NCBI GenBank assembly: GCA_030813035.1
Contig: JAUSTV010000019.1
Origin: Bacillus_BA fengqiuensis
GTDB lineage: Bacteria > Bacillota > Bacilli > Bacillales > Bacillaceae_H
Length of the DNA: 64,000 bases
Reading direction: 5' to 3' (one strand)
Part shown: piece after piece, positions 49,766 to 58,655 of the stretch
How the letters are laid out: every line of letters begins with the position of its first letter
Position numbering within the stretch: the first letter of the stretch is position 1
Program-made: the position numbers and the translations under genes
The notes under the pieces: model-generated
Databases searched by the model: none
What the model was told of the DNA's origin: nothing
The model's input: only the letters and a program-made list of their open reading frames with translations

Positions 49766-49927
49766 TCAAACGCCCACTAACTCTAAAGAATGGTCGTTCA
49801 AATAAATAACTTCGGAAAGAATTTTGTAACCCTGGATATATCTGAAAGCTTCTCTCGCTTCTTTTTCTGTGTTAAATTCAAACATTTTAATGTTGTTTTC
49901 CTTTGAATAGGCAGTGATAATCCACAT
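49766..49927 (-). CDS. Small conserved protein (53 aa); paralogue of 6468-6620
   Basis: The 53-residue protein begins MWIITAYSKENNIKMFEF and ends SEVIYLNDHSLELVGV. It lines up along its full length with the 50-residue protein at 6468-6620. GGGGGAA lies before the ATG. The family is unknown to me; two copies in one window support that both are real genes. Confidence 0.75.
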   Translation of the reverse strand: MWIITAYSKENNIKMFEFNTEKEAREAFRYIQGYKILSEVIYLNDHSLELVGV

Positions 49928-50160
49928 GAAAAATTCCCCCATTAAAAAATAACTTGTGATTCAAATGAGCCTTTTGAACGAATGAGTCAAAAATGGTGAA
50001 AATCAACAAGAAGTTTAATAGAACTGATATTAAGACCAACCATTTTATTTGGTTATCGAAATCTCAATATTTATCTTCTAGGTGAATGGCAATACCATTA
50101 TGTAAACCCGTCTAAAGATGTTTGAAAGGCAAAAGACCTATCATTAATCAGAACAATTGT

Positions 50161-50805
50161 TTAAGTGCGGTAATATTTATGTTCCGGACGCCCGACAATT
50201 CCGTATTCATACGTTAATGTGCATTCATTAATTGAAACCAAATATTCTAAATATCTTCTGGCTGTCGTTCTTGAAGCGCCTATCTTTTTTCCCATTTCTC
50301 CTGCTGTAATGCCGCCTTTTAAATCTTCTATAATTTCTTTTACTTTTTGTAAAGTTAGCGGGTCAACCCCTGAAGGTGAGTTTTTCTGAGATGGATTCTT
50401 TCCATCTGTGCTGCCAAAATATATATCGATTAAAGACTGACCTACAAGGCTGTCTCTATGCAATCGTTGATTGTTTTTCTTACAATATTCCATCGTATCA
50501 ACAAACTTCTCCAGTTTTACGGGTTTAAGCAAATAATTACATACTCCATTTCCATCTGCTGTACTCATAATAATCTCAACATTTGGAAATGAGACTTGAA
50601 TCTTTGGCAATAATTCCGCCCCAAGTTCATCCGGCATGTGAATGTCTAATAGAAGCAAATCAATAGTCTCTTTTTCCAACAGGTCCATTGTTTCTTTTGC
50701 ATTCCCTGCTTTCCCTACGACTTTTACGTCTTTCATGCGTGATAAAAACTGTTCTTGAGCTTGGGCTATCCGAAAATCATCTTCTGCAATGGCAACTTTT
50801 AACAC
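50161..50805 (-). CDS. Response regulator of the CitT/DcuR/DctR type with a shortened receiver
   Basis: The 214-residue protein has a receiver domain (about 1-115) with phospho-acceptor Asp in LLLLDIHMPDELG (near 54) and a C-terminal winged-helix-like output domain (about 145-214, ITAGEMGKKIGASRTTARRYLEYL). Between the Thr of MSTADG and the Lys of LLKPV there are only 12 residues instead of about 22, so helix 4 of the receiver is missing. The GTG start follows GGAGAGGA. No sensor kinase is encoded nearby. Family members control citrate and C4-dicarboxylate genes, fitting the PrpF and CitMHS neighbours, but this one may be impaired. Confidence 0.8.
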   Translation of the reverse strand: MLKVAIAEDDFRIAQAQEQFLSRMKDVKVVGKAGNAKETMDLLEKETIDLLLLDIHMPDELGAELLPKIQVSFPNVEIIMSTADGNGVCNYLLKPVKLEKFVDTMEYCKKNNQRLHRDSLVGQSLIDIYFGSTDGKNPSQKNSPSGVDPLTLQKVKEIIEDLKGGITAGEMGKKIGASRTTARRYLEYLVSINECTLTYEYGIVGRPEHKYYRT

Positions 50806-50924
50806 GTGTATTCCTCTCCATTTCATGTTTTAGGAAGATAAAGTACAAAGATAGACCTCTCTTTTTGAAAAGCGTTTTGTTGACCTTTTCTTTTTTGTTT
50901 AGTTTAACTAAAATTCAATCAATC

Positions 50925-52046
50925 TTAACTATAGACTAATTCATAGTTTCTCTTGGTATGAACATACCCCTCCAAAATGGTTCTTGCTGTACGTACGACC
51001 TTGATAGCACTAATATGTCCCGCAAGTAAATCTACTTTGGTTTGCATGATACCGGCGGGATGCGCTAAGCGAAGGACTTCTTGGTGAACGGTTACAATGT
51101 CTGATAGAATCGTATCTTTTAAGAAAGCGCCGGCAGTAGCACAGATAGCACCTGTAATAGCAAGGGCCTGATGCGGCTTTTGCATAGACATCATTCTGAT
51201 GACAAAATCCATATCGGAAACCTTTCTTTCTATTCCTGTCACATCAACGTAGTCCATAGGCGGAGCAACAATTGTCATTTTCGGAACAGCAGGAGATTTT
51301 TTTGTTGCATCTGCTCTATTTGCAAACCCACACATTTCGGCTGCTATAGATCTTATTTCCTCGAGTTCTTGCAGCTTTTCCTGAGAATAATCATGAGGCA
51401 ATTCATTTCCGATAAGACCGATATCTTGGGCTTTAACAAAGACCAGTGGGTTTGCAACATCAATAATAGAGATAGGTATGGAGCCTTTGGATGTTTGGAT
51501 CATGTCGATAGGGTTTCCAGTCGGGAAGAGCTTTCCGGTTACGGCGCCTTCTGCGCGAGTGAAAGAAAGGTAAATAGGTGACCCTGTTCCGGGAACACCG
51601 GGAATGGAACAACTGCCTTCCGTTTTCACTTGTCCATTTTCCACTTCCACTTCTGCTATAATTACTTTTTGAGTATTCGTATTCAATATTTTCACAGTTG
51701 TGAGGGGCTCTTGTGCCGGCACTAAGCCTTGCTCAATCGCATAAGGTCCTACTGCTGATGAGATGTTGCCGCAATTTCCTTTAAAATCCACTAGCTGATT
51801 CTCAATACTTATTTGCGCAAACGTATATTCCACATCAATGCCTTCTAAATCAGATTTTTTAATAATAGCTGCTTTACTCGTTAATGAGTTTGCTCCACCG
51901 AGCCCGTCAATTTGTCTGCGGTCCGGACTTCCCATGATATCCAATAAAAAATCTTCCCAAAGTAAACGATCCGTTGGCATATGCTCAAAATTGAGAAATA
52001 CGCCTTTGCTTGTACCGCCTCGCATAATAACTACTGGAACCTTCAT
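50925..52046 (-). CDS. PrpF-family isomerase (aconitate/methylitaconate/oxalomesaconate type)
   Basis: The 373-residue protein opens MKVPVVIMRGGTSKGVFL, the PrpF signature, and has KGNCGNISSAVGP with the catalytic-type cysteine near residue 105 and the C-terminal ALAITGAICATAGAFL segment. PrpF proteins move double bonds or isomerise tricarboxylates such as aconitate, methylitaconate and 4-oxalomesaconate. It is divergent from a LysR gene that leads to a CitMHS transporter, which suggests uptake or efflux plus isomerisation of a tricarboxylate such as trans-aconitate. AAGGTGG precedes the start. Exact substrate open. Confidence 0.85.
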   Translation of the reverse strand: MKVPVVIMRGGTSKGVFLNFEHMPTDRLLWEDFLLDIMGSPDRRQIDGLGGANSLTSKAAIIKKSDLEGIDVEYTFAQISIENQLVDFKGNCGNISSAVGPYAIEQGLVPAQEPLTTVKILNTNTQKVIIAEVEVENGQVKTEGSCSIPGVPGTGSPIYLSFTRAEGAVTGKLFPTGNPIDMIQTSKGSIPISIIDVANPLVFVKAQDIGLIGNELPHDYSQEKLQELEEIRSIAAEMCGFANRADATKKSPAVPKMTIVAPPMDYVDVTGIERKVSDMDFVIRMMSMQKPHQALAITGAICATAGAFLKDTILSDIVTVHQEVLRLAHPAGIMQTKVDLLAGHISAIKVVRTARTILEGYVHTKRNYELVYS

Positions 52047-52197
52047 CCCGTTAACCACCTTTTCTACATTTTTATTCTAAAAAGTACCGGTGCTTTTGAA
52101 AATATAGTATGATAGAGTTAGTCATAAGTAAAATAGATAATTTATTTATAAAATCAACAAAAAAACTTATAATCTAACTAGAGGGGAGCTATAAAGG

Positions 52198-53061
52198 ATG
52201 GATGAAAAAGATTGGATTGCTGTAAAAATCTTATACGAAGAAAGAAACATTAGCCGCGCAGCAGAGCGTTTATATATTTCTCAACCGGCATTAACTTATA
52301 GACTTAAAAATTTAGAGAAAGAGTTTGGGACTAGTCTGTTCTTTAAGATAAAAGGGGGAATTGAGTTTACTTCTGAAGGAGTCTATTTAGCGAATTACTC
52401 AGAGGAAATGATAGAAAAGCTGCAGAAAACGAAAGACTATATGCTGAACATGCAAAAAGAAGTGAGAGGTACGCTTAGACTGGGAGTCTCAAGCAACTTC
52501 GCCCAGTATAAGCTGCCTGAAATATTGAAAAGGTTTTCAATACAATATCCTCATGTACAATTTAATGTCAATACAGGCTGGAGTACAGATATCATGAACC
52601 TTCTTGATTCCTCCAGTGTACAATTAGGAATATTGCGTGGGAATTATGAGTGGTATGGAATCAAATCTTTGCTGAATAAAGAAAGACTCTGTTTGATTTC
52701 TAAAAAGGAAGTAGACATGGCCAGTTTACCTGAATTGCCATTTATTAATTATAAAACGGATAGTTCATTAAAGAACTTAATCAATGATTGGTGGCATGAT
52801 CGATTCTCGGATCCTCCCTTCGTAACGATGGAAACTGATAGGCAAGAGACCTGCAAAGAGATGGTCAAAAATGATTTAGGTTTTGCGATTTTACCTGAAA
52901 TATGCCTGCAGCCTTCGGATAATCTATATACATATGGCTTGTCCTATAAAAATGGAGAACCTGTATTTAGAAATACATGGTTGATGTATAATCAAGATTC
53001 CCTGCAACTATCCATTGTTAAAAACTTTATTGATTTTTTAAATGAAAAACCCGACAAATAA
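52198..53061 (+). CDS. LysR-family transcriptional regulator, paralogue 1
   Basis: The 287-residue regulator has an N-terminal winged helix-turn-helix (NISRAAERLYISQPALTYRL, near 18-37) and a substrate-binding domain (about 90-285, GTLRLGVSSNFAQYKLPEIL). It is divergent from prpF and followed by the CitMHS gene, so it probably activates both with a tricarboxylate as ligand. It shares much of its length, including MDE(K/R)DW at the start and NTGWSTDIM/TTGWSSDIV, with the regulator at 56792-57664. Confidence 0.9.
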   Translation: MDEKDWIAVKILYEERNISRAAERLYISQPALTYRLKNLEKEFGTSLFFKIKGGIEFTSEGVYLANYSEEMIEKLQKTKDYMLNMQKEVRGTLRLGVSSNFAQYKLPEILKRFSIQYPHVQFNVNTGWSTDIMNLLDSSSVQLGILRGNYEWYGIKSLLNKERLCLISKKEVDMASLPELPFINYKTDSSLKNLINDWWHDRFSDPPFVTMETDRQETCKEMVKNDLGFAILPEICLQPSDNLYTYGLSYKNGEPVFRNTWLMYNQDSLQLSIVKNFIDFLNEKPDK

Positions 53062-53343
53062 ATGAAACAAGCACACATTTATTTACAAAAAAAGATGATG
53101 GGTGGAAGTCTTTCCGCTTTCTATCGTCTTTTTCATAATCAATCATGATATGCTTGGTTATAAAAAAATTTTTCGAAAAATGCAAAAAAATATATATTTT
53201 ACTTATTTGTCCATGTGTAATAATCTTAAAACAGAAAATATGACAAAAAGAGAGGGGGAAAGCTTAAAAGTGATATATCTGAATATTCAATCTGATTCAC
53301 GATTGTTTGTAAGCGGTTTCTGATATTAGGGGGAGGGATTAGT

Positions 53344-54666
53344 ATTCTTACTTTCTTAGGAATTTCAATGGTAGTGGTTTTTACGTATTTAATTATGTCA
53401 AAACGTTTATCTCCAATTAATGCTCTAACGATAGTCCCAATCATTTTCGCGTTAATCGGGGGATTTGGAGCTGACCTTGGTGACATGATGATCGAAGGAC
53501 TAAAGGTTGTAGCACCTTCAGCAGCTTTGTTGCTATTTGCTATACTATTTTTCGGTGTTTTAATAGATGCAGGGCTGTTCGACCCGCTTATTAAAAAAAT
53601 GTTGAGTATTGTTAAAGGGGACCCGGTTAAAATAACGATTGGAACAGCCATATTAGCATCCACTGTTGCTTTAGATGGCGATGGAACAACTACTCATATG
53701 ATTACCATCTCAGCTATGTTACCGCTGTACTTACGATTAGGTATGAATCCGCTTGTCCTTGCCATCATTTCTCTGCTTTCTTTGAGCATCATGAGCGGTA
53801 TGACTCCTTGGGGAGGGCCGGCTACAAGAGCCATAACATCTTTAGGTCTCGATGCAAGCGAATTCTTTATCCCGCTTTTACCGACAATGATCGGGGGAAT
53901 CTTATGTGTTATTTTTACAGCATATGTTCTTGGGAAAAAGGAGCGAGAAAGAGTTGGTGTAATCAATATTGACCATGCGCCAAAGGGTACAGCGACGCCA
54001 CATCTTGCTGAAGCTGCTGCAACTTATGATATGTCAGAGAGTCTTAAACGTCCCAAACTATTATGGGTAAATTTGCTATTAACACTCACTGTAATGGTTG
54101 TATTAGTAATGGGGGTATTGCCTGTTCCGGTGTTGTTTCTTGTAGGGTTTGTTCTTGCTTCCATGATCAACTATCCTGATTTAGAACAGCAAAAAGAACG
54201 CTTACTGGCACATGCCGGGAATGCTTTAACGGTGGTAACTTTAGTATTCGCCGCTGGTATATTCACAGGAATTTTCTCTGGAACAAAAATGGTAGATGCA
54301 ATCGCAAACTCATTAGTTTCTATTATTCCAGATTCTTTAGGTTCTTTTTTTCCTATAGTTGTTGCGCTTACTAGTATGCCGTTTACGTTTGTTTTATCTA
54401 ATGATGCGTATTACTTTGGCGTTTTACCAATTTTAGCTGAAGCGGCATCCGCTTATGGAGTGGATCCTGTAGAAATTGCGAGAGCTTCCGTATTAGGACA
54501 ACCTGTACATTTTTTAAGCCCGCTTGTTGCATCAACGCTTTTGCTGGTAGGAATGGTCAAAACGGATATTGGGCAGCTTCAACGTTATGGATTTAAATGG
54601 GCTGTTTTTTGTTCGATAGGTGTAACGGTCATTGCGGTGTTAACCGGGGCTATTAGTTTATTTTAA
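53344..54666 (+). CDS. CitMHS-family citrate/tricarboxylate transporter, apparent ATT start
   Basis: The 440-residue permease has about 12 helices and the CitMHS motifs VALDGDGTTTHMI (near 115), SIMSGMTPWGGPATRA (near 150) and FTFVLSNDAYYFGVLPIL (near 350). CitMHS proteins move metal-citrate complexes with protons. The first in-frame ATG (53368) falls inside the first helix and has no ribosome binding site. By contrast GGGGGAGGG stands six bases before an in-frame ATT at 53344, and translation from there gives the family's usual opening, LTFLGISMVVVFTYLIMSKR. No ATG, GTG or TTG is available at that place. So either initiation is at ATT or the start codon has mutated. Confidence 0.85.
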   Translation: MLTFLGISMVVVFTYLIMSKRLSPINALTIVPIIFALIGGFGADLGDMMIEGLKVVAPSAALLLFAILFFGVLIDAGLFDPLIKKMLSIVKGDPVKITIGTAILASTVALDGDGTTTHMITISAMLPLYLRLGMNPLVLAIISLLSLSIMSGMTPWGGPATRAITSLGLDASEFFIPLLPTMIGGILCVIFTAYVLGKKERERVGVINIDHAPKGTATPHLAEAAATYDMSESLKRPKLLWVNLLLTLTVMVVLVMGVLPVPVLFLVGFVLASMINYPDLEQQKERLLAHAGNALTVVTLVFAAGIFTGIFSGTKMVDAIANSLVSIIPDSLGSFFPIVVALTSMPFTFVLSNDAYYFGVLPILAEAASAYGVDPVEIARASVLGQPVHFLSPLVASTLLLVGMVKTDIGQLQRYGFKWAVFCSIGVTVIAVLTGAISLF

Positions 54667-54701
54667 TGAAGATGGTCAATTAGCTCATTTCAATAGATGA
54701 G

Positions 54702-54750
54702 TGGGGCTGTCAAAAAATCCAGTCAAGGGCTGAATTTTTTGACAGCCCCA
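54702..54750. terminator. Strong bidirectional terminator between convergent genes
   Basis: TGGGGCTGTCAAAAAAT and ATTTTTTGACAGCCCCA form a perfect 17-bp stem around a 15-base loop, serving the CitMHS and yyaC transcripts. Confidence 0.9.
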
Positions 54751-54794
54751 TTTTTTGTTAGGGGACGCAAAGTATAAAAATCATAAGACATTTG

Positions 54795-55406
54795 TTAACT
54801 CTTATGTCCTAAGCCATTATCTAATGCAGCCGTTTCGGTAATAATCTTTGTAATCGTTTTAGCTAGGTTCATAACGGTATATAACCGAGTGTCATTTAAA
54901 AATTGCGATGTTGGTAAAGGATCTATATAGTTGACCATTCCTTTAATATGATAGTCTCCGACTTCAGGCAAAACTTTTTCAAGAGCTTTTCCTGGAAGAA
55001 GCGGCCCCTCTTTGAAAAGGACGTAACCCACTTGGTCTTGATCTCCTAAGCAGGCATCAAGACTAAAGATAAGAGGCTTTACAAATCTCTTATGGATTTC
55101 TTTCAATGTTGCTTTTAAATTAAACGCATGAACAGGGGCTTCTAATGTTCCATAAACATGATAAGGAACTTCATTTTCTTTGAGCATCGTACCTACTAAA
55201 GGGCCTAAAGAATCTCCAACATAGCGATCTGATCCAATGCATAAAAAGATAACCTCTTCATTCTTACATGGTGAGTTTTGAATAAGCTCTCTGATTTTAA
55301 GGGCTGCGATTTGAATGTCTTTTTCTTTCGTTCTCTCGTCGGGTCTCACATAGTAGACCTTTTTTTCTGGAGTTTCCCCCGTTTTCTCGTTATAAAAAGG
55401 GCACAT
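54795..55406 (-). CDS. yyaC: YyaC family spore protein (DUF1256, germination-protease-like)
   Basis: The 203-residue protein matches YyaC, which resembles the hydrogenase-maturation/GPR protease fold. FLCIGSDRYVGDSLGPLVG (near 62), VYGTLEAPVHAFNL (near 92) and SLDACLGD (near 118) are the conserved blocks. YyaC-type proteins occur only in endospore formers and are linked to sporulation, though the B. subtilis protein has no settled function. The start (MCPFYNEK) is six bases after AGGAGG; the upstream extension includes the ribosome binding site. Confidence 0.9.
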   Translation of the reverse strand: MCPFYNEKTGETPEKKVYYVRPDERTKEKDIQIAALKIRELIQNSPCKNEEVIFLCIGSDRYVGDSLGPLVGTMLKENEVPYHVYGTLEAPVHAFNLKATLKEIHKRFVKPLIFSLDACLGDQDQVGYVLFKEGPLLPGKALEKVLPEVGDYHIKGMVNYIDPLPTSQFLNDTRLYTVMNLAKTITKIITETAALDNGLGHKS

Positions 55407-55500
55407 CTCCATCCTCCTCACTGACATTTCAGTATACACTCCGATATTAAAAGGCTTTTCATTTATTATACAGCCAAAAGAAAGCCAGGACACCGAAAAA

Positions 55501-56643
55501 TTAAGCTGATGCCTGGGAGTGCACGTTTTTTCGTAATCTCCGCCGATTTAATAGTTTAAAAAATGGAGGTAATATCATACATACCATTATAACCCGGAGT
55601 ACTTGCACCACTACTACAAGTGTTGAATCCGCATGAAGGACAACCGCTGTTGTAGCCATTTCAGCAATACCGCCGGGCGCAAATGCCAAGGCTGCCGTGA
55701 TAAAAGTAATTCCTGTTATTTTTGAAACGAAAAATGCGCATACAAACATGGCGATAATAAGGCCAAGTGTACTTAATAAAGCAACTAACAATGTTTTCTT
55801 TAATCCTATAAACATATTTTTTCGAAAGCGGGAACCGATACTGGAAGCTATGAAAACTTGCGATAAAATGATGACGGTATGAGGCCACCAGGCAATGAGG
55901 TCGTGACCGACATAAGAGGAACCGAGTGCTTGGATGACCGAAACACTTAACATACTTCCAACTAACCATGGAGCAGGGAACTTTAAATGTTTTCCTATAT
56001 AATACCCGCCCCATGCTGCCACTACTAAAACAATGGTCCAAAAAAGCTGGTTTACCTCAAAATTGGGGATTCCACCGGAAGCAGGACCATTATGAGCTAT
56101 TGTGGGGTTTGCAGTATGAACGGCCAAAGAAGAGACAATGATTGGGACAGTAAATACAACTAAAAAAACACGCATGGTCTGAATAATACTGACTACTGCC
56201 GTGTTCGCGCCTACCTCTTCTGCAATGCCTGGGATTGCGGATAATCCTCCAGGGGCCGTTCCAAAAAAGCTCGTCAGCATATCCGTTTGGCTAAACTTCC
56301 ATAGAACGAAACCAGAAAGCAAGGAAAAAACAACTGATAGAAAAAGCATGACGAGGATTGATGCCCAATTTTCTTGAAAAATGGAGATAACGGACAGATT
56401 CATTTTTTGACCCAGTTCAATACCTAAAATGCACTGACCGGCATACAACCAATATCGTGGAAGTCCCTTTTGATGATGAGGCATTTTCAACGAAGGCGGT
56501 CTTCGAAAGGAAAGAAAAACTGCCATGATCAATGTTCCGATCATCCAGCCGATCGAAAGACCTGTCAAAGAGAGAATCAATCCGCCAGTACTGCTTACGG
56601 CCATAAACCAAACATCTTGAAAAAACTTTTTATTTCTTTTCAT
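55501..56643 (-). CDS. AbrB-family (duplicated membrane domain) protein
   Basis: The 380-residue integral membrane protein has about 10-11 helices in two related halves, each with the P-G-G motif: TAPGGLSAIPGIAEEVGAN near 125 and FAPGGIAEMATTAV near 320. This is the Gneg_AbrB duplication family, annotated variously as AbrB or ammonia monooxygenase regulator; transport or signalling has been proposed and the function is unproved. The start follows GAAGG. It is divergent from the second LysR regulator, which probably controls it. Confidence 0.85.
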   Translation of the reverse strand: MKRNKKFFQDVWFMAVSSTGGLILSLTGLSIGWMIGTLIMAVFLSFRRPPSLKMPHHQKGLPRYWLYAGQCILGIELGQKMNLSVISIFQENWASILVMLFLSVVFSLLSGFVLWKFSQTDMLTSFFGTAPGGLSAIPGIAEEVGANTAVVSIIQTMRVFLVVFTVPIIVSSLAVHTANPTIAHNGPASGGIPNFEVNQLFWTIVLVVAAWGGYYIGKHLKFPAPWLVGSMLSVSVIQALGSSYVGHDLIAWWPHTVIILSQVFIASSIGSRFRKNMFIGLKKTLLVALLSTLGLIIAMFVCAFFVSKITGITFITAALAFAPGGIAEMATTAVVLHADSTLVVVVQVLRVIMVCMILPPFFKLLNRRRLRKNVHSQASA

Positions 56644-56791
56644 ATAAAGCCTTCTTTCTTTAAACACGTGTTAGAGGTGTAGGTATTGACTGACTTGTAA
56701 ATAAATATAGTATAATTTTAGAAATAAATAAAATATCAATATTCTATAATTATCCATAAAAAAAAATGATGATATAGAGAGGGGAGTTTAT

Positions 56792-57664
56792 ATGGATGAA
56801 CGGGATTGGTTAATCTTGCAAATCCTTTACAAGGAGAAAAATATTACGAAGACAGCGAAAAGCTTACATATTTCCCAGCCTGCTTTAACACATCGCCTGC
56901 AGCAAATGGAAAAAGAATTTGGGGTTCAAATTGTAAACAGAGGGAGGTGGGGGGTCCAGTTTACCCCTCAGGGAGAGTATTTAGCAAAATGTGCGCATCA
57001 AATGTTATTGAACATTCAGCAGATCAAAGAGAATGTTATGAATATGGAGCATAAAGTAGCTGGAACATTAAGGCTGGGCGTTTCCACCTTTTTTACCGAT
57101 TATAAACTTCCTGGTCTATTAAAACTCTTTAAAGACCAATATCCCAACATTGAATTCAAAGTAACGACAGGTTGGAGCAGCGATATTGTCCATTTAATTT
57201 ACAATCAAGATGTACATATTGGTTTTGTGAAAGGGGACTACAGCTGGAAAGATGAAAAACGTTTGTTATTTGAAGAAACCATCTGTATTGCTTCGAAAGA
57301 AAAGATAGATATTCACAACCTTCCCCATTTGCCAAGAATTGATTATCTTACGGATCCTTTACTAGAAACCACAGTGAATCATTGGTGGGGGGAAAATTAT
57401 TCTCAGCCGCCATTGGTGAGCATAGAAGTCGATAAAGCGGATACATGCAAAAAAATGGTTGCAAACGGCTTAGGTTATGCCATTTTACCAAGTATGATTT
57501 TACAGGATGTAGAAGGCATACATAAAATTGATCTCAAAACAAAAGATGGGGAGCCCATCATACGAAAAACGTGGATGTTTTTCCATAAGGAAGCTTTAAA
57601 GCTAAATATAGTGAAAGCATTTGTTCAATTTGTGGAAAATTTAGACTTACATGATGTTAAATAA
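56792..57664 (+). CDS. LysR-family transcriptional regulator, paralogue 2
   Basis: The 290-residue regulator has a winged helix (NITKTAKSLHISQPALTHRL, near 18-37) and a substrate-binding domain (GTLRLGVSTFFTDYKLPGLL near 90). Clearly related to the protein at 52198-53061. Divergent from the AbrB-like membrane protein with 148 bp between, the usual LysR arrangement of regulator and target. GAGGGGAG precedes the ATG. Confidence 0.9.
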   Translation: MDERDWLILQILYKEKNITKTAKSLHISQPALTHRLQQMEKEFGVQIVNRGRWGVQFTPQGEYLAKCAHQMLLNIQQIKENVMNMEHKVAGTLRLGVSTFFTDYKLPGLLKLFKDQYPNIEFKVTTGWSSDIVHLIYNQDVHIGFVKGDYSWKDEKRLLFEETICIASKEKIDIHNLPHLPRIDYLTDPLLETTVNHWWGENYSQPPLVSIEVDKADTCKKMVANGLGYAILPSMILQDVEGIHKIDLKTKDGEPIIRKTWMFFHKEALKLNIVKAFVQFVENLDLHDVK

Positions 57665-57713
57665 TAGAAGTTGAAGGGATTATCAAAAATAAAGCTTGTC
57701 CTTGCTGAATTAG

Positions 57714-57914
57714 TATCTTATCTCGCAAGGAATGGCAGAAGAACTTTTAAGAAAGGGCTTGGATTTCATTCAAAACGAATTGAAAGAAACGACTGTTAAA
57801 ATCCAAGCCCAAGAGTATTTGCGGGAATTTTACAGCTCCCTTGGTTTTCAGCCTATATCTGAAACATACTTAGAAGATAATATTCCTCACATTGATATGC
57901 TTTTACAAGTTTGA
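57714..57914 (+). pseudogene. C-terminal remnant of a GNAT acetyltransferase (ElaA-like)
   Basis: After an in-frame stop the frame reads ISQGMAEELLRKGLDFIQNE, then KIQAQEYLREFYSSLGFQPI and ends EDNIPHIDMLLQV. The A-Q-x-Y-x-x-x-F-Y-x-x-L-G-F and I-P-H-I-x-M pattern is the C-terminal half of ElaA/GNAT proteins. The acetyl-CoA-binding N-terminal half is missing and the ATG at 57732 has no ribosome binding site. Confidence 0.75.
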
Positions 57915-57971
57915 AAAAGTGCTTATAATACGCAATAGTTGATGTTTACATAACGCTAAATTTGGAAATCA

Positions 57972-58005
57972 AAAACCCTCGAATGTCATGACATTCGAGG
58001 GTTTT
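57972..58005. terminator. Perfect terminator hairpin
   Basis: AAAACCCTCGAATGTC and GACATTCGAGGGTTTT form a 16-bp stem with two central bases. It ends the GNAT remnant and perhaps the thioesterase from the other side. Confidence 0.85.
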
Positions 58006-58089
58006 GCATGGCAGGGTCAAGAGTGAAGGGTTCGTACACTAAGAATCTTTCTATGTTTCTTTCGAATATCTTTGTACCAGCACCCCTAA

Positions 58090-58596
58090 TTAATGACGAT
58101 TGATCGTTAAAAACGCCGCTAGCTCTTTACTTTTCTGCTTTCGTTCTTTACGTATTTTTGCTCGCTCCGGCGCGGTTTCGTGCAACTTTTTTTCTTCTTC
58201 TGTTTCTGGAATGACTTCCGGAACACGTGCGGGACGTTTTTCTTGATCAAGTGCGACAAATGTCAATAGAGCTGTTGCCGCAATTTTGCGCTCCCCGCTC
58301 ATTAAATCTTCGGCAATGATTTTGACGAACACTTCCATGGATGATGTGCCTGTCCATGTCACATATGACTCAAAACAGACTGAATCGCTTGGGCGAATCG
58401 GATGTAAAAAGTCGACTGAATCCGTAGAAGCCGTTACACATTCTCTTCGACTATGACGCGCTGCAGAGATAGAGGCGACTTGATCGACATCACTCATGAG
58501 TCGACCGCCAAATAGTGTATTGTGATTGTTTACATCGTTTGGAAATACACGGCTTGTTCGTATCACCCGTGATTCCTTGCAGTATTTCGCTTCCAT
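58090..58596 (-). CDS. Acyl-CoA thioesterase (hotdog fold, YkhA/YciA type)
   Basis: The 168-residue cytoplasmic thioesterase releases free acids from acyl-CoA. The hotdog helix motif VNNHNTLFGGRLMSDVDQVA (near 22-41) includes the catalytic Asp, and TASTDSVDFLHPIRPSD follows near 55. A charged C-terminal tail (about 130-168) is usual for the Bacillus enzyme. GGGAGG precedes the ATG. Single gene. Confidence 0.92.
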   Translation of the reverse strand: MEAKYCKESRVIRTSRVFPNDVNNHNTLFGGRLMSDVDQVASISAARHSRRECVTASTDSVDFLHPIRPSDSVCFESYVTWTGTSSMEVFVKIIAEDLMSGERKIAATALLTFVALDQEKRPARVPEVIPETEEEKKLHETAPERAKIRKERKQKSKELAAFLTINRH

Positions 58597-58655
58597 ATAT
58601 ATATGCCTCCCTAAATGATTTGAACCTGTTGGTGTAAAATGATAAGCATTCTACC

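Noticed and set aside
53102..53323. 73-codon plus-strand frame between LysR and the CitMHS gene
   Set aside because: Low-complexity, no ribosome binding site, no family resemblance.
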